Shown: positions 17,955 through 26,646 of the stretch, one piece after another
Numbering within the stretch: the stretch's first letter is position 1
How the letters are laid out: every line of letters begins with the position of its first letter
NCBI RefSeq assembly: GCF_014648775.1
Contig: NZ_BMRT01000006.1
Location: forward strand, 124,001-188,000
Direction of reading: 5' to 3'
DNA: 64,000 bases
From: Streptomyces abikoensis
GTDB taxonomy: Bacteria; Actinomycetota; Actinomycetes; Streptomycetales; Streptomycetaceae
Notes under the pieces: model-generated
What the model saw: only the letters and a program-made list of their open reading frames with translations
Databases searched by the model: none
What the model was told of the DNA's origin: nothing
Made by a program: the position numbers and the translations under genes

Positions 17955-19139
17955 ATGATCCGTACACGAGAGGCTCGCTTCCGGCGGGGAATCGTGTTCG
18001 TACTGCCCGGGCTGTGGGTCCTCGCGGTCGTCCTCTGGGAAATCCTCAGCCCCCTCGGCACCCAGTTCATCGAACTCCTCGCCGCGACACCCGCGATCGC
18101 CTGCGCCGGTACCGGGCGCCGCCAGTGCGTCCTGCTCGGCGGCGCCTGCGCGCTGCTCGCGCTCGTGCCGCCCGGGCCGTCCGGGCGCGCGGCGGTGAGC
18201 GGCAGGATCGGCACGTGCGGCGCCGTCCTCGCCGTCGTCGCGGCCAGCTATCTGATCTCCGGCCGTACCCGTCGGCTCACCGGCGAACTGGAGCGCGCCC
18301 GCGAGGTCGCGATCACCGCGCAGACCGTGCTGCTGCGCCCCCTGCCGCCCCGGCTCGACGGGATCGCCCTCGCCGGCCGCCATGTGTCCGCCGGCGAGGG
18401 CGCGCTCGTCGGCGGCGACCTCTACGACGCCCTCGGCACCCGGCACGGGGTGCGCGTCCTCATGGGCGACGTACGCGGCCACGGCCTCCCCGCGCTCGGC
18501 ACCGCCGCCGCCCTCCTCGGCAGCTTCCGCGACGCCGCGCACGACGAGGCCCGGCTGCCGGACGTGCTGCGCCGCCTGGAGCGCTCCCTCCACCGCCACC
18601 TGCGCGAGCGGGACCAGCGGCAGCCGGCCGGCTTCGACGGGGACCGTTGGGACGCCGAGGAGTTCGCGACCGTCCTCCTGCTGGAGGTCCGCGCGGAGGG
18701 CGAGGTCGTGGCCCTCAACTGCGGCCACCCCTGGCCGCACCGGCTGTCCGGCGACCCGGCCCACGGGCCCGGGCCGGCCGTCCTCGTGCCCGGCGACCCG
18801 CTGCCCCCGCTCGGGGTGTTCCCCCTGCCCACCGAGCTGTCGCCGCTCCCGCTCACCCGGCTGCTCCTCGGCGACGTCCTGGTGCTCCACACCGACGGCG
18901 TCGAGGACGCCCGCGACGCGACGGGCGCGTTCTTCCCCCTCGCGGGCGCCCTCGCCGAGGCCGCCCGGGGCGCCCCGCCCGCCCTCGCGACCCTCGTCGC
19001 CCGGGTACAGGCGGCGCTGCTGCGCCACACCGGCGGACCGGTCACGGACGACTTCGCCCTCCTCGCCCTGCGGAACGACCGCGGCCCCGGTCCACCGGCC
19101 GCCTCCCGCCCGCCCCGGGCGCTCCTCGCGGGCCCCTGA
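17955..19139 (+). CDS. Membrane PP2C (SpoIIE-type) protein phosphatase
   Basis: Predicted membrane-anchored Ser/Thr phosphatase of 394 residues. Two to three hydrophobic segments lie in residues 13-100, then a short coiled stretch (TGELERAREVAITAQ), and a PPM/SpoIIE phosphatase domain from about 125. Metal-binding motifs are present: VGGDLYDALG, LMGDVRGHGLPA, VLHTDGVEDARD and a terminal TDDFALLAL. SpoIIE-type enzymes in actinomycetes commonly act on anti-anti-sigma factors; no such partner is adjacent. The ATG at 17955 follows a GGGGG stretch. The next gene is an NsdA-like regulator on the same strand, 85 bp on. Confidence 0.9.
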   Translation: MIRTREARFRRGIVFVLPGLWVLAVVLWEILSPLGTQFIELLAATPAIACAGTGRRQCVLLGGACALLALVPPGPSGRAAVSGRIGTCGAVLAVVAASYLISGRTRRLTGELERAREVAITAQTVLLRPLPPRLDGIALAGRHVSAGEGALVGGDLYDALGTRHGVRVLMGDVRGHGLPALGTAAALLGSFRDAAHDEARLPDVLRRLERSLHRHLRERDQRQPAGFDGDRWDAEEFATVLLLEVRAEGEVVALNCGHPWPHRLSGDPAHGPGPAVLVPGDPLPPLGVFPLPTELSPLPLTRLLLGDVLVLHTDGVEDARDATGAFFPLAGALAEAARGAPPALATLVARVQAALLRHTGGPVTDDFALLALRNDRGPGPPAASRPPRALLAGP

Positions 19140-19224
19140 CGTGCGCCCGCGCCCGTGGCCCGTTCACACCCCGTGCGAAGGGATCTCCACTACGCTGATC
19201 CCACCGAGCGCACCGGAGGGCAGG

Positions 19225-20562
19225 ATGGAGCCCAACACACTGCTCGACGCCGTCCTCGACGAAGCGGGAATCTCCCATGCGAGTCTCGCCGCGCACATCA
19301 ACGCGGCAGGCCGGGCCCGGGGACTGGCGTTGCGTTACGAACACACCGCCGTCGCCCGCTGGCTGAAGGGCCAGCGGCCCCGCGGCCAGGTGCCGGACCT
19401 GATCTGCGAGGTCCTCGGCGAGCGGCTGCGCCGCGCGCTGACCCTCGACGACATCGGCCTGGCCACCCCCGGTGGCCCCCGGGCCCCCGGCACCCCGCTG
19501 TCCGGCTTCGTCGACCGCGCCACCGCCCTGTGGCGCTCCGACGAGCAGCAGCGCGAGCACGTCGTCCGGGCCCCCGCCGTCACCGGCACCCCCGCCGTCA
19601 TCCCCGTGTGGGAGTGGGAGAACCCGCCCGAGGACGCCGACGTCTCCCGGCGCGGGCTCACCCGCGTCTCGATGGCCGACATCGAGATGCTCCGCGCGGC
19701 CCGCGCCCACTACGAGCAGATGTACCGAAAGGCGGGCGGCGTGGCGACCCGCGCCCGGGTCGTCGGCTTCCTCAACGCCGAGGCCGCGCCCCTGCTGCGC
19801 GGCGGCTACTCCGACGCGATGGGCCGTCAGCTCCACCGGGCCACCGGGGGGCTGGTGGCCGTTGCGGGGATCTGCGCCTACGACTCGGACGCCCACGGCC
19901 TGGCCCAGCGCTACTTCCACCAGGCCCTGCGGCTCGCGAAGGCCAGCAACGACCGTGGCCTGGGCGCCTATGTGATCGCCCTCCTCGTCAACCAGTCGCT
20001 CTTCATGGGGGAGTACCGGCAGGCCGTCGCCTTCGCGGAGTCCGCGGTGCGGGCCGCCGGCCGGGACCTCACCCCGGCGCTCGCCGCCGACCTCTACGCC
20101 ATGCAGGCCAAGGCCTACGCCCGGCTCGGGGACGGCCAGGGGGCGCTGGGCTGCATACGGCGCGCCGAGGCGGCCGCCGAGCGCATCCACCGGGGCCTGG
20201 AGCCCGCCGAGACCGGCTATGTCCAGCCCGGACTGGTGAACGTACAGGTGGCGGAGGCCCTGCTGAGCCTCGGCGACCTCGGGCCCGCCCGTGAGCACGC
20301 GGACCGGGCCGTCGACACCCCCGCCCACGACCGGGGCCGTGTCCACCGGCTCGCCATGCTCACGCACATCGAGCTGCGTCAGGGAGACGCGGACAAGGCG
20401 GTGGCCACCGCGCGGGAGATGACCGAGCAGGCGAGAGGCATGGAATCGCAGCGCTTACGGGACCGGCTCCGTGCGGTGCGCGAGCACCTGATCGAAAGTG
20501 GGTGCGCGGCCACGGCCGAGGCCGCCGAGATGATCGACGGGGCGCTGCGCGTGCCGTTGTGA
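19225..20562 (+). CDS. NsdA-like transcriptional/sporulation regulator with TPR repeats
   Basis: A 445-residue protein of the actinomycete regulator type that joins an N-terminal Cro/XRE-like helical domain (about residues 5-60, SHASLAAHINAAGRARGLALRYEHTAVARWLKGQRP) to a TPR-like helical array (about 190-440, for example AQRYFHQALRLAKASNDRGLGAYVIALLVNQSLFMGEY). In Streptomyces, proteins with this layout such as NsdA and NsdB repress sporulation and antibiotic production. Assignment to that family is by layout only. The ATG at 19225 follows GGAGGGCAGG. Earlier in-frame codons in the same reading frame overlap the phosphatase gene and lack family character. Confidence 0.78.
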   Translation: MEPNTLLDAVLDEAGISHASLAAHINAAGRARGLALRYEHTAVARWLKGQRPRGQVPDLICEVLGERLRRALTLDDIGLATPGGPRAPGTPLSGFVDRATALWRSDEQQREHVVRAPAVTGTPAVIPVWEWENPPEDADVSRRGLTRVSMADIEMLRAARAHYEQMYRKAGGVATRARVVGFLNAEAAPLLRGGYSDAMGRQLHRATGGLVAVAGICAYDSDAHGLAQRYFHQALRLAKASNDRGLGAYVIALLVNQSLFMGEYRQAVAFAESAVRAAGRDLTPALAADLYAMQAKAYARLGDGQGALGCIRRAEAAAERIHRGLEPAETGYVQPGLVNVQVAEALLSLGDLGPAREHADRAVDTPAHDRGRVHRLAMLTHIELRQGDADKAVATAREMTEQARGMESQRLRDRLRAVREHLIESGCAATAEAAEMIDGALRVPL

Positions 20563-20619
20563 GAGAGGTCGCCAGGACGGCGCCCGGGAGGTGGCCACCT
20601 CGGCGGAAGGTGGCAGAAC

Positions 20620-21150
20620 GTGCGTTGGAAGAATCTCAGGGAGCTGACCGTCTACGAGAACCGCTGGTTCCAGGTCAATCTCGCGGACGTCGAACTCCCC
20701 GACGGACGTCATCTCGACCATTTCCTCATCCGGTTGCGGCCCGTCGCCGTGGCCACCGTGGTCAACGCGGCCAATGAGGTCCTGCTGCTGTGGCGGCACC
20801 GTTTCATCACCGACAACTGGGGCTGGGAGCTGGCGGCCGGGGTCGTCGAGGACGGCGAGGACATCGCCGTCGCCGCGGCCCGGGAGATGGAGGAGGAGAC
20901 CGGCTGGCGGCCGGGCCCGCTCAGGCACCTGATGTCGGTCGAGCCGTCCAACGGGCTCACCGACGCCCGGCACCACATCTACTGGACGGACGAGGCCGAG
21001 TACATCGGCGACCCGGAGGACGGCTTCGAGTCGGACCGCCGTGAGTGGGTGCCGCTCAAGGTGGTGCCGGACCTGATCGCACGGGGCGAGGTCCCGGCCG
21101 CCAACATGGCCGCCGCGCTGCTTCTGCTGCACCACATGCGGCTGGGCTGA
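20620..21150 (+). CDS. Nudix hydrolase (ADP-ribose pyrophosphatase-like)
   Basis: Hydrolase of nucleoside diphosphates linked to another moiety, 176 residues. The Nudix box GVVEDGEDIAVAAAREMEEETG (about residues 84-105) is intact, with the REMEEETG metal-binding glutamates. N-terminal strand order (YENRWFQVNLADVELPDG, then FLIRLRPVAVATVV) resembles ADP-ribose pyrophosphatases, so an ADP-sugar substrate is likely but unproven. The GTG start at 20620 has GGAAGG upstream. It follows the NsdA-like gene by 57 bp and may share its transcript. A dispersed repeat lies just after its stop. Confidence 0.9.
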   Translation: MRWKNLRELTVYENRWFQVNLADVELPDGRHLDHFLIRLRPVAVATVVNAANEVLLLWRHRFITDNWGWELAAGVVEDGEDIAVAAAREMEEETGWRPGPLRHLMSVEPSNGLTDARHHIYWTDEAEYIGDPEDGFESDRREWVPLKVVPDLIARGEVPAANMAAALLLLHHMRLG

Positions 21151-21158
21151 GGGCTTTC

Positions 21159-21223
21159 CCCGCGCCCGAAGGGGCGCGGGGCTGTTCTCGATATGCGGCT
21201 CCGCCGCGTGAGCGCGACCAGCC
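21159..21223 (+). repeat. Dispersed intergenic repeat, long variant (copy B)
   Basis: Two stem-loops in series: CCGCGCCCGAAGGGGCGCGG, then GATATGCGGCTCCGCCGCGTG, ending GCGCGACCAGCCC. It begins 9 bp after the Nudix stop, between convergent genes, where it could end both transcripts. Confidence 0.8.
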
Positions 21224-21273
21224 CGGGGCAGCCCGCAGTCGCGGGACCGCGGTTCCGCCCCGGCGCTGGCGCG

Positions 21274-21537
21274 TCACCGCCCGGCCACGGTCTGCCACAC
21301 CGCGAGAGCCAGCGCAGCGACCCCCGTGAGGGCGGCGAGCGAGGGCAGCGGCCAGCGGCCGTGCTCCAGGGCCCGCACCCGCTCGGCGACTTCGGCGAGA
21401 TCCCGCTCCGCCTGTTCGCTGCGCTGGCAGAGCAGGGCGAGACGGCCGTCGATGCGGACGACGCCGACGTCGAGGCTGCGGCGGAGCTCCGCGAGCTCCG
21501 CCGGAGTGGTGGCGGTGCGCTCGGGATGGATGGTCAC
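21274..21537 (-). CDS. Small tail-anchored membrane protein (hypothetical)
   Basis: Unrecognised 87-residue protein. Residues 1-55 are charged and helical with a coiled-coil-like pattern (LAELRRSLDVGVVRIDGRLALLCQ, SEQAERDLAEVAERVRALEHG). A single C-terminal transmembrane helix (LPSLAALTGVAALALAVWQTV) ends four residues before the stop, so it is probably tail-anchored with its bulk in the cytosol. I choose the GTG at 21537 (MTIHPERT) because a promoter-like TTGACT lies about 45 bp upstream on that strand; the frame stays open a further 34 codons. Third-position GC is high, supporting a real gene. Confidence 0.65.
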   Translation of the reverse strand: MTIHPERTATTPAELAELRRSLDVGVVRIDGRLALLCQRSEQAERDLAEVAERVRALEHGRWPLPSLAALTGVAALALAVWQTVAGR

Positions 21538-21685
21538 GGTCCGTACCCCATTTCGAGAAGACACTGTCGGTGCGACGATCCGAGTCAATCGCGCGGACAG
21601 GCGGGGCGGGAGCGTGTGCGGAGGGTGTTCGCGGGTCACCGGCGCACACCCCGTGTGAAGGCGGGGCGGGCGCCGGTGGTCACGG

Positions 21686-22543
21686 TCAGTAGGTGTAGAA
21701 GCCGGAGCCCGTCTTGCGGCCCAGCCGGCCCGCGTCGACCATCCGCTGGAGCAGCGGGGGAGCGGCGTACAGGGGCTCCTTGTACTCCGCGTACATGCTG
21801 TCGGCCACGGAGGCGACGGTGTCCAGGCCGATGAGGTCGGAGAGCTTGAGGGGGCCCATGGGGTGGGCGCAGCCCAGCTCCATGCCGTTGTCGATGTCCT
21901 CGCGGCTGGCCATGCCGGACTCGAACATCCGGATGGCGGAGAGGAGATAGGGGATGAGGAGGGCGTTGACCACGAACCCGGAGCGGTCCTGGGCGCGGAT
22001 GGCGTGCTTGCCCAGCACCTTGCCCACCAGGGCCTCGGCGCGCCGGATGGTCTCGTCGCTCGTGGTGAGCGCGGGGATCAGCTCGACGAGCTGCTGCACC
22101 GGGGCCGGGTTGAAGAAGTGGATGCCGATGACCCGGTCGGGGCGGGAGGTGGCGACGGCCAGCTTCACCAGCGGGATGGAGGAGGTGTTGGAGGCCAGGA
22201 TGGCGTCCGGGCGGGTCACGACCTGGTCGAGGACCTGGAAGATCTCCGTCTTGACCTGCTCCTTCTCCACGACGGCCTCGATCACCAGATCGCGGTCGGC
22301 GAATTCGCCGAGGTCGGTGGTGAAGCTCAGCCGGGCCAGGGTGGCGTCGCGCTCCGCTTCGGTGATCTTGCCGCGTTCGGCGGCCTTGCCGAGGGAGTTG
22401 GTCAGCCGGGTGCGGCCCAGCTCCAGTGCCTCGCCGGTGGTCTCCGCGACCTTGACGTCCAGTCCGGCCCTGGCGCACACCTCCGCGATGCCCGCGCCCA
22501 TCTGGCCGCAGCCCACCACTCCGACGCGTTCGATGTCGGTCAC
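21686..22543 (-). CDS. 3-hydroxybutyryl-CoA (3-hydroxyacyl-CoA) dehydrogenase
   Basis: NAD(P)-dependent enzyme of 285 residues interconverting acetoacetyl-CoA and 3-hydroxybutyryl-CoA, in butyrate/PHB-type or ethylmalonyl-CoA-precursor metabolism. The Rossmann motif VGVVGCGQMGAGIAEV is at residues 7-22; the catalytic region has NTSSIPL and the family signature IGIHFFNPAPVQQLVELI (catalytic His), followed by DRSGFVVNALLIPYL. The length equals single-domain family members. Tandem GTG codons at 22546 and 22543 could both start; GAAAGG lies 6-9 bp upstream, and I use 22543. It is divergent from the GHL10-type gene across about 175 bp. Confidence 0.93.
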   Translation of the reverse strand: MTDIERVGVVGCGQMGAGIAEVCARAGLDVKVAETTGEALELGRTRLTNSLGKAAERGKITEAERDATLARLSFTTDLGEFADRDLVIEAVVEKEQVKTEIFQVLDQVVTRPDAILASNTSSIPLVKLAVATSRPDRVIGIHFFNPAPVQQLVELIPALTTSDETIRRAEALVGKVLGKHAIRAQDRSGFVVNALLIPYLLSAIRMFESGMASREDIDNGMELGCAHPMGPLKLSDLIGLDTVASVADSMYAEYKEPLYAAPPLLQRMVDAGRLGRKTGSGFYTY

Positions 22544-22718
22544 CACATCGTGCCTTTCGCTGATCTTCGGTCGACCGGCGGAGGGCCGAAGGTCATCCGG
22601 CTGCCGCCCTGGGAAAGACGTTACTCCGCGCGGGGCGGTGGCGAGCGGGCCGGGGCGGGCATGCTCTGCGTGAAGGGTGTGACTCACGCGACAGCACCGG
22701 AAGAAGGAGCATCCGCAT

Positions 22719-23978
22719 ATGGGGCGTTTGACGCGAAGAGGGTTCACCGTGACCGCCGCGAGCGCCATGGCGGCGCTGCTGACCACGACGGGCGAGGCGG
22801 GAGCGGTGGACGCCGCGCGGGGCGGTGGCGAGCGGGCCGGCCGGACCCAGGGGCGGGAGCTCCGGGGGATGTGGGTCGCGACCGTCGTCAACATCGACTG
22901 GCCCTCGCGCCCCGGGCTGCCCCCGGAGCGGCAACGGGCCGAGCTGCTGGCCCTGTTCGACGCGGCGGTGGCCCGGCGGCTGAACACCGTGATCCTGCAG
23001 ATCCGCCCGACGGCCGATGCCTTCTGGCCCTCGCGCTTCGAACCGTGGTCGGAATATCTGACCGGTGTTCAGGGCCGGTCGCCGGGCTGGGATCCGCTGG
23101 CCTTCGCCGTGCGCGAGGCCCACAAGCGCCGTCTGGAGCTGCACGGTTGGTTCAATCCGTACCGCGTCGCCAACCACACCGACCCCGGGCGGCTCGTGCC
23201 CACCCATCCCGCGCGGATCCACCCCGAGTGGGCGGTGCCCTACGGCGGGAAGCTCTACTACAACCCCGGGCTGCCCGAGGTCCGCCGGTTCGTCCAGGAC
23301 GCCCTGCTCGACGCCGTCTGGCGCTACGACCTCGACGGCGTGCACTTCGACGACTACTTCTACCCCTACCCCGTGGCCGGCCAGACCTTCGACGACACGG
23401 CCGCCTACGAGCGGTACGGCGCCGGGTTCCCCGACCGGGCCGCCTGGCGGCGCGACAACATCGACCGCCTGGTGCGGGAGACGGGCGAGCGGATCAAGCG
23501 CCGCAAACCCCACGTGCGCTTCGGGATCAGCCCCTTCGCCGTCTGGCGCAACCGGACCACCGACCCCCGGGGCTCGGACACCAAGGCCGGGGTGCAGACC
23601 TACGACGACCTCCACGCCGACACCCTCGGCTGGGTCCGCCGGCAGTGGATCGACTACATCGTCCCGCAGTGCTACTGGCACATCGGCTTCGCGGCCGCCG
23701 ACTACGCCACGCTGGTGCCCTGGTGGGCGGAGGCCGTGCGCGGCACGAACGTCCAGCTCTACATCGGCGAGGCCCTCTACCGGGCGGGCGACCCCACGCA
23801 GCCCGCGCCCTGGCAGGACCCGGCCGAGCTCTCCCGGCACGTCGCCCTCGGCCGCCGCCATCCGGAGGTGCGCGGCAACGTCTACTTCTCGGCGAAGAAC
23901 GTGGTGGCCGACCGTATCGGCGCGATGGCGCGCGTGGTGAAGGACCACTACCCCCACCGCGCGCGCCCGCCGCGCTGA
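22719..23978 (+). CDS. Secreted GHL10-type (DUF187) glycoside-hydrolase-like protein
   Basis: Exported 419-residue protein of the glycosyl-hydrolase-like 10 family (YngK type). The N-terminus MGRLTRRGFTVTAASAMAAL has a twin-arginine motif, so Tat export is likely. The domain begins ELRGMWVATVVNIDWPSRPG and shows the family blocks NTVILQIRPTADAFWPS, HGWFNPYRVA, YDLDGVHFDDYFYPYP and VPQCYWHIGF; the Asp-rich HFDDYF is the likely active site. Actinobacterial members are thought to act on cell-wall or extracellular glycans; the exact bond is unknown. The ATG at 22719 follows AAGAAGGAG. Confidence 0.9.
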   Translation: MGRLTRRGFTVTAASAMAALLTTTGEAGAVDAARGGGERAGRTQGRELRGMWVATVVNIDWPSRPGLPPERQRAELLALFDAAVARRLNTVILQIRPTADAFWPSRFEPWSEYLTGVQGRSPGWDPLAFAVREAHKRRLELHGWFNPYRVANHTDPGRLVPTHPARIHPEWAVPYGGKLYYNPGLPEVRRFVQDALLDAVWRYDLDGVHFDDYFYPYPVAGQTFDDTAAYERYGAGFPDRAAWRRDNIDRLVRETGERIKRRKPHVRFGISPFAVWRNRTTDPRGSDTKAGVQTYDDLHADTLGWVRRQWIDYIVPQCYWHIGFAAADYATLVPWWAEAVRGTNVQLYIGEALYRAGDPTQPAPWQDPAELSRHVALGRRHPEVRGNVYFSAKNVVADRIGAMARVVKDHYPHRARPPR

Positions 23979-23984
23979 AGCGGC

Positions 23985-24185
23985 CTAGAACTGCTCGCCG
24001 GCCTTGCGGTGGTCCACGACGGAGTCGGGCCCGGGGGACATGATCGTCTCGTGCCCCTTGTCGTCCCTCACCCGGTAGGGCGGGTTGCCGTTGGGGCCGA
24101 GGACCTCCACGATCTCCACGGTGTGGTCGTGCTTGCCGACCGTCCGGCCGTGCACCACCAACCGGTCGCCCTTGCTCGCATGCAT
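23985..24185 (-). CDS. DUF1918 small protein
   Basis: A 66-residue protein with one SH3-like DUF1918 domain: GDRLVVHGRTVGKHDHTVEIVEVLGPNGNPPYRVR followed by a DDKGHETIMSPGPD segment. The family is common in actinomycetes and has no established function. The ATG at 24185 (MHASKGD) is preferred since GAAAGGG lies 8 bp upstream; ATG 24191 would be too close to it. It is convergent with the GHL10-type gene, with only 6 bp between the stops. Confidence 0.85.
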   Translation of the reverse strand: MHASKGDRLVVHGRTVGKHDHTVEIVEVLGPNGNPPYRVRDDKGHETIMSPGPDSVVDHRKAGEQF

Positions 24186-24267
24186 CGCCATGACCCTTTC
24201 GCCGGAGTACGGGGACAGGTGCACTCGGATACTCCCAGCCTAAGGTGGACGGCGGTATAGGGCGCGT

Positions 24268-25191
24268 TCAAGAATGGCCGTCGGAACGGCCGGTGCCGCC
24301 CGCCGCGTCGGCCACGGCCTGCCGCAGCCACCGGTGGGCCGGATCGGTGTCCACGCGCACGTGCCAGGCCATGCCCAGGGCGACCGGGGGCAGGGGCAGC
24401 GGGATCTCCCGGACCACCAGCGGCACGGTCTCGGCGACATGGGCGGCGACCGCCGCGCCCACCAGCGCCAGCGCGTCGGAGCGCAGCGCCAGGAAGCAGG
24501 CCGTGACGTGCGACGGCACCGTCGTGAGGATCCGGCGGGCCAGCCCGAGCTCGGCGAGCCGCTCGTCGACGACGCTGTGGAAGAGCCCCCGCCGGGTGAC
24601 CGTGATGTGGGGGAGCGCCGCGAACCGCTCGGCGGTCAGCTCCTCGGCCGCGTGGGGGGCGTCGGCCCGGCAGACCGCGACGTGGTCCTGCGACGGCAGC
24701 GGACGGCTGCGCACGTCGTGCGGGAGCTCGGGTAGCTGCCCGATGTCCAGGTCGACGCGGTCGCGCAGGTCGGCGGGGTCCTCGTCGCCCTCGGGGAGGA
24801 TCCGCAGCTGGACGCCGGGCGCCTCCCGGGCCACTCGGGCGGTGAGCGGCGGGCCGAGGACGACGGCGGCGGCGTCGCTGGTGCGCAGGGTGAACCGCCG
24901 CTCCACGGTCGCGATGTCGATCTCCGGCGAGGGCCGCAGCGCGGCCAGCGCCCCGGCGAGGGCCGCCTCGACCGACGGCCGCAGCTCCCGCGCCCGGGGC
25001 GTGAGGGTCAGGCCGCGCCCGGCCGGGACCAGCAGCGGATCGCCCAGCACCCGCCGCAGCCGGCCCAGGGTGCGGCTCATCGCCGACGCCGAGACGTTCA
25101 TCCGGGCGGCGGCGCCCGTCACGCTCCCTTCCCGCAGCAGCGCGTCCAGGGCGGGGAGGAGATTCATGTCGGGCAACTGCATGAGCGCCAT
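24268..25191 (-). CDS. LysR-family transcriptional regulator
   Basis: DNA-binding regulator of 307 residues. The N-terminal winged helix-turn-helix is typical (DMNLLPALDALLREGSVTGAAARMNVSASAMSRTLGRLRRVLGDPLLV). A periplasmic-binding-like effector domain follows (about 90-295). The sensing half lacks any motif that reveals the ligand. It lies directly downstream of the orphan ketoacyl synthase gene on the same strand, with copy C of the dispersed repeat between them, so they may not share a transcript; regulation of that gene is possible. Confidence 0.92.
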   Translation of the reverse strand: MALMQLPDMNLLPALDALLREGSVTGAAARMNVSASAMSRTLGRLRRVLGDPLLVPAGRGLTLTPRARELRPSVEAALAGALAALRPSPEIDIATVERRFTLRTSDAAAVVLGPPLTARVAREAPGVQLRILPEGDEDPADLRDRVDLDIGQLPELPHDVRSRPLPSQDHVAVCRADAPHAAEELTAERFAALPHITVTRRGLFHSVVDERLAELGLARRILTTVPSHVTACFLALRSDALALVGAAVAAHVAETVPLVVREIPLPLPPVALGMAWHVRVDTDPAHRWLRQAVADAAGGTGRSDGHS

Positions 25192-25202
25192 CGTCGCAGG
25201 CC

Positions 25203-25267
25203 CTGCGCCCCGAAGGGGCGCGGGACGGTGTCGATACGCGGCTACCGCCGCGTGGGCGCGGCCAGGG
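25203..25267 (+). repeat. Dispersed intergenic repeat, long variant (copy C)
   Basis: Same two stem-loops as copy B: CTGCGCCCCGAAGGGGCGCG, then GATACGCGGCTACCGCCGCG, ending GCGCGGCCAG. It starts 11 bp before the LysR start and ends 6 bp past the ketoacyl synthase stop (both minus strand), so it probably terminates the latter. Confidence 0.8.
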
Positions 25268-25273
25268 GAGTGC

Positions 25274-26494
25274 TCAGGACGCCGTGAAGACCAGCGACGC
25301 GTTGTGCCCGCCGAAGCCGAACGAGTTCGTGAGCGCGGCCGTCAGCGCACCCCGGCGAGGGGCGCCCGCGACGACGTCGAGCCGCACCTCCGGGTCGAGG
25401 GCGTCGAGGTTCGCGGTGGCGGGGACGACGCCGTCGCGAACGGCGAGGATCGCGGCGAGCGCGCCGACCGCCCCGGCGGCGCCGAAGAGGTGCCCCGTCA
25501 TCGACTTGGTCGCCGTGACGGACGGGTGGAGCCCGATGGCCTCGGTGACCGACCGCGCCTCGACCAGGTCGCCCAGGGGAGTGGACGTCGCGTGGGCGTG
25601 GACGTGCTCGACGTCCAGCGGGGACAGCCCCGCCGAGTCCAGTGCCAGCCGCATCGCGCGGACCTGGCCCTCGGGGTGGGCGGCCGTGATGTGGTGGGCG
25701 TCCGAGGTCACCCCGGCCCCGGCGAGCCGCGCGTGGGCACGCGCCGCGCGGGCGGCGGCGAACTCCGCGCGCTCCAGGACGACCACGGCGGCGCCCTCGC
25801 CGATGACGAACCCGTCGCGGTCGGCGTCGAAGGGGCGGGACGCCAGGGCGGGCGCCTCGTTGCGGGTCGAGTGGGCCCGGGCCTGGGCGAACCCGGCGAT
25901 GGGCAGCGGGGCGATGCAGGCCTCCGTGCCACCGGTGACCACCACGTCGGCCCGGCCGAGCCGGATGAGGTCCAGGCCCATGGCGATGGCCTCGGCGCCG
26001 GACGCGCAGGCGCTGACCGGCGTGTGGGCCCCGCCCTTGGCGCCCAGCTCGATGCTGACCCAGGCGGCGGGCCCGTTGGCCATCAGCATGGGGACGGTGT
26101 GCGGGGAGACCCGCCGCACGCCGGACGCCTCCAGCACGTCGTCCTGGCCGAGCAGCGTCAGCGCGCCGCCCGTGCCCGTGCCGATCACCACGGCCAGCCG
26201 CTCCGGCTCGACCTCGGGCCGGCCCGCGTCCGCCCACGCCTCCCGGGCGGCGATGAGCGCTATCTGCTCGCAGCGGTCCATCCGCCGGGCCTGCACCCGG
26301 TCCAGGACCTCGGTCGGCTCGGACTTGAGCCGCCCGGCGATCCGCACGGGCAGCCCGGCCGCCCACTCCTCCTCGATCGCCCCGATCCCCGACTCCCCGG
26401 CCAGCATCGCGGCCCAGGTCGACGCGACGTCCCCGCCGAGCGGCGTGGTCGCTCCCAGCCCGGTGACCACCACATCCCTGACATCGCTGCTCAT
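25274..26494 (-). CDS. Beta-ketoacyl-ACP synthase II (FabF-like), orphan
   Basis: Condensing enzyme of 406 residues joining malonyl-ACP to an acyl chain. The Cys-His-His triad is complete: SACASGAEA (nucleophile Cys), HAHATSTPLGD and TGHLFGAAG. The C-terminal NSFGFGGHNASLVF is diagnostic for KAS I/II. No acyl carrier protein, KAS III or malonyltransferase is adjacent, so it is not the housekeeping fab operon copy and may serve a special fatty-acid or polyketide step. The ATG at 26494 has AAAGGGGG upstream. A LysR gene follows on the same strand. Confidence 0.93.
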   Translation of the reverse strand: MSSDVRDVVVTGLGATTPLGGDVASTWAAMLAGESGIGAIEEEWAAGLPVRIAGRLKSEPTEVLDRVQARRMDRCEQIALIAAREAWADAGRPEVEPERLAVVIGTGTGGALTLLGQDDVLEASGVRRVSPHTVPMLMANGPAAWVSIELGAKGGAHTPVSACASGAEAIAMGLDLIRLGRADVVVTGGTEACIAPLPIAGFAQARAHSTRNEAPALASRPFDADRDGFVIGEGAAVVVLERAEFAAARAARAHARLAGAGVTSDAHHITAAHPEGQVRAMRLALDSAGLSPLDVEHVHAHATSTPLGDLVEARSVTEAIGLHPSVTATKSMTGHLFGAAGAVGALAAILAVRDGVVPATANLDALDPEVRLDVVAGAPRRGALTAALTNSFGFGGHNASLVFTAS

Positions 26495-26524
26495 GGACAA
26501 CCCCCTTTGTAGTGGAGACACAAC

Positions 26525-26549
26525 TCACCGCTCCGAAAGCGAGCGGTGA
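26525..26549. repeat. Perfect inverted repeat upstream of the ketoacyl synthase gene
   Basis: TCACCGCTC and GAGCGGTGA flank a 7-bp centre, 31 bp before the synthase start. It could be an operator or a hairpin in the 5' leader. Confidence 0.55.
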
Positions 26550-26646
26550 ATGATCAACTTGCTGGCTACTCTTCCAGGGGTTTTGCGGTCGTCCGGATGC
26601 CGTGTGCCACGGAGTCGGGTTCGGGGGATTTGTAGGTTCCGGGCAT

